A stretch of DNA of 64,000 nucleotides from G963668435 sp963668435 (GCA_963668435.2 CAXXSC010000006.1:124001-188000), one strand, 5' to 3'. Shown: positions 26,339 through 35,986, counted from the first letter of the stretch. Numbers and translations: made by a program. The notes: generated by a model from the sequence alone, not told the origin.

Positions 26339-27229
26339 TCAATACTCCTCGGGCACCCAGTTCTGATCGCCGATGGGCGGACGGACATACTTGAAACTGT
26401 CCTTGCGCGGCGGCAGTTCGATCGGCTCCGGAGTGAGGTCCTCATGGGGGATCATGCTCAGGATATGGCTGATGCAGTTCAGACGGGCGCTTTTCTTGAC
26501 ATCGGAGTTGACCACATACCAGGGCGCCTGCTTGATATCGGTGTGAGCGAACATCTCGTCCTTGGCCTTGGAGTACTCCTGCCAGCGGGCGCGTGACTCC
26601 AGATCCATCGGGCTCAGTTTCCAGCGTTTGGTCGGGTCGGTGATACGGGCCTGGAAACGGCGCTCCTGCTCCTCGTCGCTGACACTGAACCAGTATTTCA
26701 GGAGAATGATGCCGCTTCTGACCAGCATACGCTCGAATTCCGGCACAGAACGTAAAAACTCGCGGTACTCTTCATCGGTGCAGAATCCCATCACACGCTC
26801 GACTCCCGCGCGGTTGTACCAGCTGCGGTCGAACAGCACCATTTCCCCGGCGGCGGGAAGATTGGGAACGTAACGCTGGAAATACCACTGGGTCTTTTCC
26901 CGCTCGGTAGGCGTGCCCAGCGCGACAACCCGGCAGATACGGGGGTTCAGGCGCTGGGTGATGCGCTTGATCGCACCGCCCTTGCCCGCGGCGTCGCGCC
27001 CCTCGAAAAGAATAACGACCTTGAGCCCTTTCGCCTTGATCCACTCCTGGAGTTTCACCAGCTCGATCTGAAGGTTGTAGAGCTCCGCCTCGTATTCCTT
27101 GCGCGGCATTTTCTTTTTCTTTTCGGCAGGATGGTCCTCAATGGTTATACCGGTTTCGGCCGGGGCCACCTTTTTCACGGCCTGATCGGCGTTTTTCTTC
27201 TTGCCGTTTTTACGTTTTTTGTCCGCCAT
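26339..27229 (-). CDS. ppk2: Polyphosphate kinase 2 family protein
   Basis: About 296 residues. It has the PPK2 Walker A in LFEGRDAAGKGGAIKR, then QWYFQRYVPNLP, the lid motif FDRSWYNRAGVERVMGFC, and a Walker-B-like region in IILLKYWFSVSDEEQ, ending near DQNWVPEEY. These match class I PPK2 enzymes, which move phosphate between polyphosphate and ADP or GDP. A Lys-rich N-terminal tail of about 40 residues precedes the domain. The start at 27229 has AAGGAG 8 bases upstream. It is cytoplasmic and stands alone between an AT-rich foreign-looking gene and the small secreted proteins. Confidence 0.93.
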   Translation of the reverse strand: MADKKRKNGKKKNADQAVKKVAPAETGITIEDHPAEKKKKMPRKEYEAELYNLQIELVKLQEWIKAKGLKVVILFEGRDAAGKGGAIKRITQRLNPRICRVVALGTPTEREKTQWYFQRYVPNLPAAGEMVLFDRSWYNRAGVERVMGFCTDEEYREFLRSVPEFERMLVRSGIILLKYWFSVSDEEQERRFQARITDPTKRWKLSPMDLESRARWQEYSKAKDEMFAHTDIKQAPWYVVNSDVKKSARLNCISHILSMIPHEDLTPEPIELPPRKDSFKYVRPPIGDQNWVPEEY

Positions 27230-27482
27230 GACACCGTCTCCTTCTATCACTCAGGATAAATGCGGATTGTTTGCTATATGGCAATATAGGATAGGGGGAG
27301 AAAATGTTCAAGGGGAAAAGAAGAGCAGGCGCATCTGCCGTAAAAAAACGTGTTTAACACACGCAGCGCCGCAGGCATTCCCCCCTATAGAAGGGGGGAA
27401 CGGTGAAGCCGGAGAGTGTATTCATGGTATCATTAGTTTTCTTGCTGAACAAACGGGATAAGCGGTATCTTCACTGCCCACA

Positions 27483-28061
27483 TCATAAACGTTCATATTC
27501 GAGATACGGACTGTGGTGATCGCCGTCATAAGGTTGGCGAAAATTTATATCGTCTCCTTTCACGATTATTAAGTCCTCATCGTAATTCGAGTGATAATAC
27601 CCGGTACTGTAGTTGTACGTATATGACAGCCGAAGCTCATGATGACTCGACGTGTGGTGATTTAGCTCATAATTGGCTAAACGAATGACACCATCGCCAT
27701 CAAAAATTGTTAATGTGTAAATGCCTCCATACCCATCTGCTACTGTTGCCCAGAGAGGGTATTGTTCTGTCCTGTTATATTCAAAAATCCCGCTATAAAG
27801 ACGCGGCGTACCGTAGTACATTTCAAAGCTGGGCAATCTGTTAAGATAATAGCCCGCTACATCGAGCGAGACTTTTTTCAAGACCACGTCATAGGCATTG
27901 GGATTTATGGTGTCCAAGTCGGCCGCTTTTGCCGTGTTCTCCAGCGCGTCACCCTGATCGTTAACAGCAGTGTCCGCATCTGCGGAAGCGGATGCTCCCA
28001 GCATCAGTGACGGCAGTGAGAGTCCGGTCGGCAATTTTTTCAGAAATTCGGAGCGGTTCAT
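27483..28061 (-). CDS. Small secreted protein, B-type paralog (B1)
   Basis: 192 residues, not recognised. The leader MNRSEFLKKLPTGLSLPSLM resembles those of its five paralogs. The mature domain starts with NPNAYDVVLKKVSLDVAGYY, then FEMYYGTPRLYSGIFEY, PLWATVADGYGGIYTLTIFD and VIRLANYELNHH. It closely matches the gene at 30233-30754 in layout (PNSYSCVMKKMSLDIAGYYL, PLWGIM, SFEDDGVVRCSDYAL). It lies 62 bases behind an A-type gene, forming an A-B pair that is repeated at 30233-31391. The sequence is richer in A and T than the neighbours. It may be a periplasmic binding or surface protein; no catalytic motif is visible. Confidence 0.6.
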   Translation of the reverse strand: MNRSEFLKKLPTGLSLPSLMLGASASADADTAVNDQGDALENTAKAADLDTINPNAYDVVLKKVSLDVAGYYLNRLPSFEMYYGTPRLYSGIFEYNRTEQYPLWATVADGYGGIYTLTIFDGDGVIRLANYELNHHTSSHHELRLSYTYNYSTGYYHSNYDEDLIIVKGDDINFRQPYDGDHHSPYLEYERL

Positions 28062-28123
28062 ATGTATTCCTTTATCACTTTTTGATTACGTTCTTATATC
28101 GAAAGTCCGGCACGGCAGAACAT

Positions 28124-28680
28124 CTACCCGGCAAGTATATCATCCAGATCTTGGTTGCTATCACCGTTTTTAAAATACGTCAGATTATCCGCAGGTCTGA
28201 TAGCGGAATAGCCATTATACGATTTGATTATACCATGCGGCGTCAGTTTCGAGTCGCTGCCGGTGTAATAAGAAAAGCATATAGTACCGTTCTGCCAGTA
28301 TTCCCAAATCTGTAAGGAATAATTATCTTTACCATATTTGTTTACCAACACACAAACCGCCGGAATCGGGTCTTTTCCCTGACGATGGCAATAGCCGGCG
28401 CGGTGTATAACCTCATATTCTCCGAAGCTATATCCAGTACGTTTAAAATAGTACGACAGATAATCGGCATCATACGAATGCATAACAAATTCATAATCGT
28501 CGGGATCAAGTTCCGCTGATTTGGCGGCTTTCGGGAGGGCGATATCGCTATGGTCCGTTTCCCCGGATGGCGACAGCATTCCACCGCTGTCATTTTCTCC
28601 CCCGTTTGAGCCGCAGCCGGCAAACAATGACGGCAGCGCGGCCCCGCGGCGAATGTTTTCAGAAAATCCGAACGGCCCAT
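28124..28680 (-). pseudogene. Small secreted lipoprotein, A-type paralog (A1), frameshifted
   Basis: The start (28680, AGGAG 5 bases upstream) reads MGRSDFLKTFAAG and then leaves frame at a GGGG run near 28640. In the next frame LFAGCGSNGGEN continues to a stop at 28124. One added G gives AAGAALPSLFAGCGSN, matching A2 (SDFLKTCAAGAMLPSLFAGC). The mature part has LDPDDYEFVMHSYDADYLSYY and PIPAVCVLVNKYGKDNYSL, like A2. It could be a sequence error rather than a dead gene. A CRP-like palindrome lies 68 bases upstream. Confidence 0.65.
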
Positions 28681-28747
28681 AAGTTCTCCTTATATATGCA
28701 ATAGTATTTCACGTAATCACTACATAAACAAAAACAAATCGTTAAAA

Positions 28748-28763
28748 TGTGATTTCTGTCACC
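28748..28763. promoter_or_regulatory. CRP/FNR-like operator upstream of A1
   Basis: TGTGA-TTTCTG-TCAC matches the CRP consensus TGTGA-N6-TCACA in nine of ten positions (the final base is C). It lies 68 bases before the start at 28680. A matching site stands at a similar place before the paralogous gene A2. Confidence 0.45.
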
Positions 28764-28902
28764 TAATCCGTTTTTTACGTTCTGACGTAATCCAGCAAAT
28801 TATCGGAAACCGGTTTTATCTCTCTGGCGCAATCGTTCCCGATCCTGTCAGCAAATCTGCGGAGCCATCCATGAGCGCTAACTCCGCAGCAAGAGAATAA
28901 TC

Positions 28903-30144
28903 TTACTCGCCGACACTAAAGGTCCTGCTTTTTTCCCATGACCAGGAGCCTTCCGAGCCGGTCAAAGTCCAGAGATCGTAGTCGCCGTTGATACGGTCGC
29001 CGTTTTCATTCATCTTCGCCGCGCCGAACAGCCCCTCATGGCTTTCGGCGATCTCGATAAATTTCGCCTTGAAAGCCGCGGTATCATCCATCCCGGCGGC
29101 CACTGCTGTTTTCGCCGCGATCCATGCGCAATCATAGAGCAGCATGGCCGGCGAATAGGGCGTTGTGCCGGATATTTTTGCTATTTCCGCCTGAACGGCC
29201 GTGAAATCCGCCGACACAGGCTCACCGAACTGGCTTGCGCTGAGGCCGCTTGCAGCCGCGAATGCCGCGGCCTCATCATCGGCGAGAAGTTCACTGTTTT
29301 TCGCGAAACCGTCGGCGCTGTACCATCTGACTTTGGCAAGATCAGGATATTTCGCCGCCTCCCTGAGGAACATGACGCCCTCTTCGAAACAGGAAATATG
29401 GACCGCGATCTTCGAGGCATCCGTCGTTTCAAGCGCCGCGGAAACAGCCTCGGCAACTTCCGCCACAGCAGATTCGACAAACGGTTCCGGGATCATGGAA
29501 TCGTAAGAGACGGAATGTTCGACCGTTCCGCCGGAAGCCATGAACAGTTCATCGATATCCCTGCCCAACAGATAGCCCCAGATATCGTCACGGAAGAGTT
29601 TCACCAGTTTCGTGATGCCATCCGACTGCATGGCGCGGACAGTGACATCGGCCTGTACCCTGTCGTCGGGAAGAAGGCGGATTACGGCATTGTCGGCGGA
29701 CAGCATCGTCGAGGTGCTTGTCGGGCTGATGAGGACAACGCTATCCGCCCCGGCATCGACGGCCAGTGTAGACAGGATGCTGCTGATCATGGGGGCAAGA
29801 AGCACGGTACTGCCCGCATCAGTTATATCCATATACAGACTCAGCGCCTGCCAACTATCGCCTTCCGTGTCGTAGGAAACGAACTCCACCTTTTGTCCGG
29901 AGCCTTCAGCTTTGAGATACTCGTTGATGTCTTCCTCGGCGACCTGAAGGGCCGCAAGCATGCTCTGTCCGTGAACCGGGCCGTCCTCGGCAAAACCGAA
30001 CAGGGCTCCAATCGTTATTGTATTCCCGTCACCAGACGGCGAAACAGGATCATCGCTGTCGTCTGAGCATGAAAGCATCGACGCAACGATAAGCAGACAA
30101 AGCACAATGTTTGTCATTTTCCAGATTCTCTCTATCGTAGGCAA
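28903..30144 (-). CDS. Periplasmic binding-protein lipoprotein (Peripla_BP_6/LivJ-like), orphan SBP1
   Basis: About 413 residues. The lipoprotein leader ends VASMLSCSDD. The mature part has the type I fold: ITIGALFGFAEDGPVHGQSM, AALQVAEEDINEY, the LLAPMISSILST loop, VLISPTSTSTML and KVRWYSADGFAKNSEL. These resemble branched-chain amino-acid and ANF-receptor-like binding proteins. No permease or ATPase genes are near, so it may act in sensing. TTG at 30144 has AGGAG 7 bases upstream; ATG 30117 is the alternative. It follows B2 after 88 bases. A paralog lies at 39609-40844. Confidence 0.82.
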   Translation of the reverse strand: MPTIERIWKMTNIVLCLLIVASMLSCSDDSDDPVSPSGDGNTITIGALFGFAEDGPVHGQSMLAALQVAEEDINEYLKAEGSGQKVEFVSYDTEGDSWQALSLYMDITDAGSTVLLAPMISSILSTLAVDAGADSVVLISPTSTSTMLSADNAVIRLLPDDRVQADVTVRAMQSDGITKLVKLFRDDIWGYLLGRDIDELFMASGGTVEHSVSYDSMIPEPFVESAVAEVAEAVSAALETTDASKIAVHISCFEEGVMFLREAAKYPDLAKVRWYSADGFAKNSELLADDEAAAFAAASGLSASQFGEPVSADFTAVQAEIAKISGTTPYSPAMLLYDCAWIAAKTAVAAGMDDTAAFKAKFIEIAESHEGLFGAAKMNENGDRINGDYDLWTLTGSEGSWSWEKSRTFSVGE

Positions 30145-30232
30145 ACGTTCTCTCCTTTTGTTGACACTTTCATTTCATTAAAGCCCTTTTACCGTATCAG
30201 GCGTCGGCAGCACATGCGATGAAATCATATTT

Positions 30233-30754
30233 TTACAGCAGATACAAAAATTTTTCCACCACGATTGTGAGATTCTCATCGAAATTGGAATGATACTCGT
30301 TTCCGTTGAGAGAATATGATAATATTGGTTTAGCAGTATATTCATAAGCTGGCGTGGCGACTGATGGAAGAGCGTAATCGCTGCAACGCACCACGCCGTC
30401 GTCTTCAAAACTCAACAGAATCAATTTAGATTTGCCCCAATTCATTATTCCCCAAAGAGGAAAGACCTTTTCCCGGTAATATTCAACAATACCTTTTAGA
30501 AAATAATGTTCCTTGGGAATCGTTTTGTAATGTTTCAGGTAGTAACCCGCAATATCAAGCGACATTTTTTTCATAACACATGAATAACTATTGGGATTCA
30601 CCATTTCACTGCCGGCCGCTTTCGCGCTGCTTTCCTCCGCGGAACCGTTTCCGGCAAAGGCTTTATCCACATTCGCAATGGCGAATAATCCCATCATAAG
30701 TGATGACAGCGAGGATCCGTCTGACATTTTCTTTAAAAACTCTGAGCGGTCCAT
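30233..30754 (-). CDS. Small secreted protein, B-type paralog (B2)
   Basis: About 173 residues, not recognised. The start at 30754 (AAGGA 6 bases upstream) gives MDRSEFLKKMSDGSSLSSLM followed by a hydrophobic stretch and probable cleavage after KAFAGN. The mature part shows NPNSYSCVMKKMSLDIAGYYL, a LKGIVEYYREKVFPLWGIMN segment and FEDDGVVRCSDYALPS, and it ends KFLYLL. It is shorter than B1 at its C-terminus. It follows A2 by 97 bases and precedes SBP1 by 88 bases on the same strand, so the three are probably co-transcribed. Confidence 0.6.
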   Translation of the reverse strand: MDRSEFLKKMSDGSSLSSLMMGLFAIANVDKAFAGNGSAEESSAKAAGSEMVNPNSYSCVMKKMSLDIAGYYLKHYKTIPKEHYFLKGIVEYYREKVFPLWGIMNWGKSKLILLSFEDDGVVRCSDYALPSVATPAYEYTAKPILSYSLNGNEYHSNFDENLTIVVEKFLYLL

Positions 30755-30851
30755 GAGCATTCCTTTTGGGTTGTATGTGTTGATTACGCTGGTTTATATC
30801 GCATCCTCCGGCACGGAACATACAAACACGGCATTCCGGAATCTCAGGCGA

Positions 30852-31391
30852 TCAGAAGAAGAAATCACCTTTAATAAATTCCAGCTCATAAGCAAGGCCC
30901 GTGCCAGAATATCCTTGCAGGTACCTGAGTTCTTTACACCTATACGGACTTCTAAAGCCAGGATGCTTTCTATAAAACGAGAAAGTCACATCATCCGCTC
31001 CCGAGTGACTCATAATAAATACATCGTGATTATTATTAGGGTCCATGTTAACTATGGCAAATGACGGGATCGGCTCTATCCCACGCATTGCGTCTTTCAG
31101 GCAGTAGCCACCGTACAGTTTAACACCTGTGCTGAAACGGTCTGTAAATTCAATAAAATTAAAATAGTACATCGGTTGAGTGTCAAAATACCACGCCAAA
31201 ACCACGTCATAATCCCTAGGGTAGAGCTCCCCGGCCTCGCCGATTTTCGCGATGACAGTATCCTTCTTGATGCTGTCCCCGGATGGCGACAGTATTCCGC
31301 TCTCGTTTTCCCCGTTCGAGCCGCAGCCTGCAAACAGTGACGGCAGCATGGCCCCCGCGGCACATGTTTTCAGAAAATCCGATCGTTCCAT
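30852..31391 (-). CDS. Small secreted lipoprotein, A-type paralog (A2)
   Basis: About 179 residues, not recognised. The start at 31391 (AAAGGAG 5 bases upstream) gives MERSDFLKTCAAGAMLPSLF then AGCGSNGEN, a lipobox-like leader. The mature domain has LYPRDYDVVLAWYFDTQPMYY, an RFSTGVKLYGGYCLKDA segment and PIPSFAIVNMDPNNNHDVF. It shares the PxxYDVVL...YY opening with the B-type proteins and the YxG step with the C-type ones, so all may share one small beta-rich fold. A CRP-like palindrome lies 74 bases upstream. Confidence 0.62.
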   Translation of the reverse strand: MERSDFLKTCAAGAMLPSLFAGCGSNGENESGILSPSGDSIKKDTVIAKIGEAGELYPRDYDVVLAWYFDTQPMYYFNFIEFTDRFSTGVKLYGGYCLKDAMRGIEPIPSFAIVNMDPNNNHDVFIMSHSGADDVTFSFYRKHPGFRSPYRCKELRYLQGYSGTGLAYELEFIKGDFFF

Positions 31392-31464
31392 GCGTTCTCC
31401 TTTCATTCATACTTCAAAAAGTATTTCACACGGTCATTACATATAAATTGACAAGTGGTCAGAA

Positions 31465-31480
31465 AGTGATCTATGTCACG
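31465..31480. promoter_or_regulatory. CRP/FNR-like operator upstream of A2
   Basis: AGTGA-TCTATG-TCACG is a palindrome of the GTGA-N6-TCAC type, 74 bases before the start at 31391. It is the counterpart of the site at 28748-28763 before A1 at nearly the same distance. Confidence 0.45.
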
Positions 31481-31569
31481 TAAACAAAAAACTATCGATT
31501 TTCCAACATAAAAATGCTCCGAACAAAATCCGAGGCATTAATAAAGTATCTCCTTGTCTCTGCGTTAAA

Positions 31570-31725
31570 TGCGCTTGCGCGGCTCCACGTTTCGCATCGT
31601 GCCCTCCATAGAGGGCAAGGGAAGTATCGGCATATCAAGTTTGACAATAAATGAGGCCATCTCTCCTCCTGCCCCCGCTGGGGGAAGGATGTCGCTTAAC
31701 GACAGGAAGTGAGCCTCCCCCGCGC
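31570..31725. repeat. Intergenic repeat with TGTCGC/GACA hairpin and GGGGGAAGGATGTC box
   Basis: There is no gene. The element includes GCGCTTGCGCGGCTC at the left, a GCCCTC/GAGGGC hairpin at 31600-31617 and a GGGGGAAGGATGTCGCTTAA box with hairpin TGTCG/CGACA at 31690-31704. A close relative lies at 35838-35935, and a rearranged one at 61350-61414. Confidence 0.5.
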
Positions 31726-31744
31726 GCAACCATTTCCGATCCTG

Positions 31745-34700
31745 TCAGCCGATAAATACGCTGTTCCGGCCGACAATGCTGCGGAGTTCCTCAATAAAGG
31801 CGACTTCCGCGGCGACACGGTATTTCTTGGTCTTGACGCGGAATGTGCCGGAGGTCGCGGTCTGGAGCTTGATCCAGAGGAACGCGTTACCGGGATGGCT
31901 CTTGCAGACAGAGATGATCGAGTCGAGTTTCGGCGTATCGGCGCCAGCGGTCGAAAGGCTGATGGTGACATTCCTGGCGCGTTCGCGGGCATCGGCAAGC
32001 GGCGAGAGCGAGCGCATGAACACGCTGGGCTGGTCCTCGCCGCCGTTTTTCGAAACCGAGCCCTCGATCAGGACCAGCTTGTCCACGGCGACAATATCCT
32101 TGTAATCGTCGTATTCCTTGCCGATAAGCAGGACATCGCCCGCGCTTTCGAGGTCCTCGACCCTGAGGATCATCATGGGCTTGTCTTTTTTCGTGGTCTT
32201 GCGCTGAACGGAGGTGATCACACCGCCAACAGTCACCATGGCGCGGTCGTTCTCCATGAACAGCTTCGAGAACGGCACGGCGAACGCCCTGAGCTCGTCC
32301 TCGTAACCCTGAAGCGGATTGCCGGAGAACCAGAACCCGAGCACCGCTTTTTCCTGCGCCAGACGTTCCATGCGGCTCAGTTTTGTACCTTCGGGATAGG
32401 GCGGCGGCGTGAGTTTCATCACCGAGGACTCTTCCGTGGGCCCACCGAAAAGGCTGATCTGGTTGGAGTTCTTCTCTCTCAGCACCGCCTGCACGAACTC
32501 GATAGCCGGATCGATCACCGCGCTGAGCTGCTCGCGTTTCACTCCGAACGAGTCCATCGCCCCGGCCTGGATGAGCGATTCAACCATGCGCTTGTTGAGC
32601 GCTTTCATGTCGACACGGGTGAAGAAATCGAAAATATCTTCGAACGGGCCGCCTTCCTCGCGGGCGTTGACAATTTCCTCGATGCCGCCGTGCCCGACAT
32701 TCTTAACGCCGCCGAGACCGAAACGCACATTACCGTCCTCGACCGTGAACTTGTCGAACGAGGCGTTGACATCGGGCGGAAGCACCTCGATTCCCATTTT
32801 CTTGCACTCGTCGATCATGATCACGATACGGTCGGTGTTGTCCATTTCGGAGCTCATATTGGCGGCCATGAACTCCGGTGGATGATGTGCCTTGAGCCAG
32901 GCGGTCTGATAGGCCAGAATGGCATAGCCCGCCGAATGCGACTTGTTGAAGCCGTAGCCCGCGAAATGGGCCATGAGATCGAAAACTTCGCCTGCGATAT
33001 TGGTATCGATGTCCTTTTTCTCTGCGCCGGCGAGGAATTCGATCTTCATCTGCTTCATGACCTCTTCTTTTTTCTTACCCATGGCGCGCCGGAGCTGGTC
33101 CGCGCCGCCGAGGGTGAATCCGGCCATGACAGAGGCGATCTTCATCACCTGTTCCTGGTAAACAATGACACCGTAGGTCTCCTTGAGAATATCCTCGAGC
33201 AGTGGATGGGGATAGGCGATCTTCTCCCTGCCCTGCTTACGGTCGATGAACGTGTCCACCATGTTCGCGCCGAGGGGGCCGGGACGGTAGAGGGCGTTCA
33301 TGGCGATGAGATCCTCGATGACAGTCGGCTTGAGCTTCCTGAGGTACTCGCGCATGCCGGGACTTTCAAACTGGAATATGCCCACCGTGTCGCCGTTACC
33401 CATGAGCTCGTAAACATTAGGATCATCGAACGGCAAGGCATCGAGATCGATCTCTATGCCCTTGTCCGCCACCATATCGACAGCGTCCTTGATCACGGTC
33501 AGCGTGCGGAGGCCGAGGAAGTCCACCTTGAGCGCGCCGATCATTTCGACGTATTCCATCGTGTACTGGCTGGTGGCGTCTTCACCCTGCGGCTTGTAGA
33601 CAGGCAGATATTCGGTACAGGGCCCGGGCGTGATAACCACACCGGCGGCGTGGGTTCCGGCGTGACGGTTCAGGCCCTCGAGCACGAACGCGTGATCGAA
33701 GAGCTCTTTCTGGGTATTGCGGAGCTCAGCCAGTTCTGGAACCTGATTCACCGCCTTGTCCAGTGTCATTTTCAGGTCGGTCGGTATCAGCTTGGCGATA
33801 GCATCGACCTCGCCGTAATCCATGCCCATCACACGGCCCACATCCCTGATCACCGAGCGGGCTTTCATGGTACCGAACGTGATGATCTGGCAGACATGGT
33901 CCTCACCGTACTTCTCCTTGACATACTCGATCATGCGGGCACGGTCGCGGTCAGCGTAATCCACGTCGAAATCGGGCATGCTGACACGCTCAGGATTGAG
34001 GAATCGCTCGAAAATGAGGTCGAAACGCATGGGATCGAGGTTGGTGATACCGATAGCGTAGGCGACAATCGAACCACCTGCCGAACCACGTGCCGTTCCC
34101 ACTGGAATATCCATCTCGCGCGCCGCACGGGTACAGTCGTAAATAGCGAGGAAATAATCGGAAAAGCCCATTTTCTGGATGATGCCGAGCTCGTATTCCA
34201 TACGTTCGCGGTGTTTCTCGCCATCGTCACCGTATCGTTCCTTGAGGCCGATATTTGAGAGATGGACAAGGTAGTCGTCCGTATTGCCCTCGAAATCCCT
34301 CGGCACATCGAAACGTACCGGGAAATACTCGCCGGTCTTGATCTTCACATTGCAGCGCTCGGCAATTTCGACCGTGTTGGTCAGTGCCTCGGGGTAGTCG
34401 CCGAACAATTCTCGCATTTCGTCGGGCGATTTGAGATATATCTGATCGGTATCGATGTCCATGCGCTTTTCGTCATTGAGCGTTTTGCCCGTAGAAATGC
34501 AGAGCAGGACATCGTGGGATTTCGCGTGTTCCTGTTTGAGATAGTGGGCATCGTTGGTGCAGACCATCGGGATACCGGTCGTTTTCGACAGCTCGATGAG
34601 ACCGGGAAGGGCTTTGATCTCGTTTTCGAGCCCGTGGTTCTGAAGCTCTATGTAGAAATTGCCCTTGCCGAAAATGTCCTCGTACTCTTTCGCCGCCTCG

Positions 34701-35182
34701 ACAGCTTTCTCGGGATTGCCCTGGATGATATGCTCGGGCAGCTCACCACTGATACAGGCTGACATTGCGATCAGGCCCTCGCTGTACTCGCGGAGCAAAT
34801 CCTTGTCGACACGCGGATTGTAATAGAATCCCTCGAGAAAACCCAGTGACACGATTTTCATCAGGTTACGGTAGCCCTGGTCGGTCGCGGCGAGCAGAAC
34901 AAGGTGGTTCGCGCCGTTTTTGTGCCCGCGGGCGGGACGTTTCACATCCCTGCCCTCGATAGCGACATAGACCTCGGAACCGATGATAGGTTTTATACCG
35001 GCTTTATTCGCCTTGAGATAGAAATCGATCGCACCGAACATGTTGCCGTGATCGGTCATCGCGAGGGCTCCCATGCCCCATTCGACAGCGCAGTCGATCA
35101 TGTCTTTCGGACGGATGGCGCCGTCCAGCAGCGAATACATGGTATGATTGTGCAAATGGACGAAACCGCAAGTGTTTTCCAT
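31745..35182 (-). CDS. dnaE: DNA polymerase III subunit alpha
   Basis: 1145 residues, the usual length. The PHP domain opens with HLHNHTMYSLLDGA and TDHGNMFG. The polymerase core has GTARGSAGGSIVAYAIG, the catalytic Asp set PDFDVDYADRDRARMIEY, FQFESPGMREYLRKLKP and KSHSAGYAILAYQTAWLK. An OB-fold lies near VLIGKEYDDYKDIVAVDKLV, with a C-terminal tau-binding part ending SVFIG. It elongates the chromosome in the replisome. The start at 35182 has AGAGGT 9 bases upstream. It is a single complete copy with no inteins. Confidence 0.97.
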   Translation of the reverse strand: MENTCGFVHLHNHTMYSLLDGAIRPKDMIDCAVEWGMGALAMTDHGNMFGAIDFYLKANKAGIKPIIGSEVYVAIEGRDVKRPARGHKNGANHLVLLAATDQGYRNLMKIVSLGFLEGFYYNPRVDKDLLREYSEGLIAMSACISGELPEHIIQGNPEKAVEAAKEYEDIFGKGNFYIELQNHGLENEIKALPGLIELSKTTGIPMVCTNDAHYLKQEHAKSHDVLLCISTGKTLNDEKRMDIDTDQIYLKSPDEMRELFGDYPEALTNTVEIAERCNVKIKTGEYFPVRFDVPRDFEGNTDDYLVHLSNIGLKERYGDDGEKHRERMEYELGIIQKMGFSDYFLAIYDCTRAAREMDIPVGTARGSAGGSIVAYAIGITNLDPMRFDLIFERFLNPERVSMPDFDVDYADRDRARMIEYVKEKYGEDHVCQIITFGTMKARSVIRDVGRVMGMDYGEVDAIAKLIPTDLKMTLDKAVNQVPELAELRNTQKELFDHAFVLEGLNRHAGTHAAGVVITPGPCTEYLPVYKPQGEDATSQYTMEYVEMIGALKVDFLGLRTLTVIKDAVDMVADKGIEIDLDALPFDDPNVYELMGNGDTVGIFQFESPGMREYLRKLKPTVIEDLIAMNALYRPGPLGANMVDTFIDRKQGREKIAYPHPLLEDILKETYGVIVYQEQVMKIASVMAGFTLGGADQLRRAMGKKKEEVMKQMKIEFLAGAEKKDIDTNIAGEVFDLMAHFAGYGFNKSHSAGYAILAYQTAWLKAHHPPEFMAANMSSEMDNTDRIVIMIDECKKMGIEVLPPDVNASFDKFTVEDGNVRFGLGGVKNVGHGGIEEIVNAREEGGPFEDIFDFFTRVDMKALNKRMVESLIQAGAMDSFGVKREQLSAVIDPAIEFVQAVLREKNSNQISLFGGPTEESSVMKLTPPPYPEGTKLSRMERLAQEKAVLGFWFSGNPLQGYEDELRAFAVPFSKLFMENDRAMVTVGGVITSVQRKTTKKDKPMMILRVEDLESAGDVLLIGKEYDDYKDIVAVDKLVLIEGSVSKNGGEDQPSVFMRSLSPLADARERARNVTISLSTAGADTPKLDSIISVCKSHPGNAFLWIKLQTATSGTFRVKTKKYRVAAEVAFIEELRSIVGRNSVFIG

Positions 35183-35986
35183 AAAAAAAGAACCTCTATG
35201 TATATGTTAATTTGACAGTTATTTCAGAATAAACACGCAAATGCAGTGGTGGGAATAACGTATACTACAATATATGGTATTGAGGAAAAAAATCAAGAAT
35301 GAAGGCGTTTGTGAAGTCATAAAAATCACGAAAGGCTGAAAAAAATATGATCTTTGCACGGCACTGTCGGGCGAGGCATAACACTATCCATAGATCGAGC
35401 GTGGGCCGGATCGCGGGAGAGCCGGGAATTTCCAGTTATTCTTTCCATTCGCCGTCAACGGGACTCTCCACGCGATCCGGTAAAGAACCTGTGACCGGGA
35501 GAGAAAAGGCATTAATAACAGTTCAACGGGCTGTTATTCACGCTTTCCCTCGTTGTGCAAATAGCGTTCTGCCGATTAAACGCTCATAATCTTGCACAAA
35601 GTCCACAATTTTTCTACGTTTAAAACGTCGATAGTATCCCAAAAAAATGAACTGCCCCGGAGTGAAGTCCGAGGCAGCAGAATTGTCACCATTCCCCGAG
35701 GAGCCGGGGGTAGGATATCGCAGAGCGACAGAATGGGGCTGGTTAAATGTCATCACAAAGCTGACATCGGGATATTTGGAATGAATGCTCCCCGACCCAA
35801 GGATCGGGGTATCAAACAATATCAGCCTCTAACCCTACCCCTTGCGCTTTCGCGGCTCTACGTGTCCCCTATAGGGGGCACTTCTTGCGGTCCTGCCCCC
35901 ATTGGGGGAAGGATGTCACAAAGTGACAGGAAGGGAGCCGGAAAAACATGTTTAACCCCGGAGTAAACTCCTAGGTATTCTGTCGA
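35183..35986. other. Long intergenic region with inverted repeat and dispersed repeats
   Basis: 800 bases without a supported gene. At 35406-35480 CCGGATCGCGGGAGAG and CTCTCCACGCGATCCGG form a 16-pair stem with one bulge around a 42-base loop; AATAACAG/CTGTTATT at 35514-35538 makes another hairpin. This could be a structured RNA or a dnaE leader. Further on are a CCGAGGCAG-type element (35652-35690), a GATATCGCAGAGCGACAG hairpin at 35713-35730 and a copy of the GGGGGAAGGATGTC repeat (35838-35935). A possible RNA is not proven. Confidence 0.45.

Noticed and set aside
31709..34258. An open frame of 849 codons on the plus strand opposite dnaE
   Set aside because: It lies fully antisense to a conserved DNA polymerase gene and results from GC-rich codon bias; the peptide has no domain and no ribosome site.
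35347..35589. An 80-codon frame with no homology in the dnaE-upstream gap
   Set aside because: It overlaps a strong inverted repeat and has no leader, motif or ribosome site.
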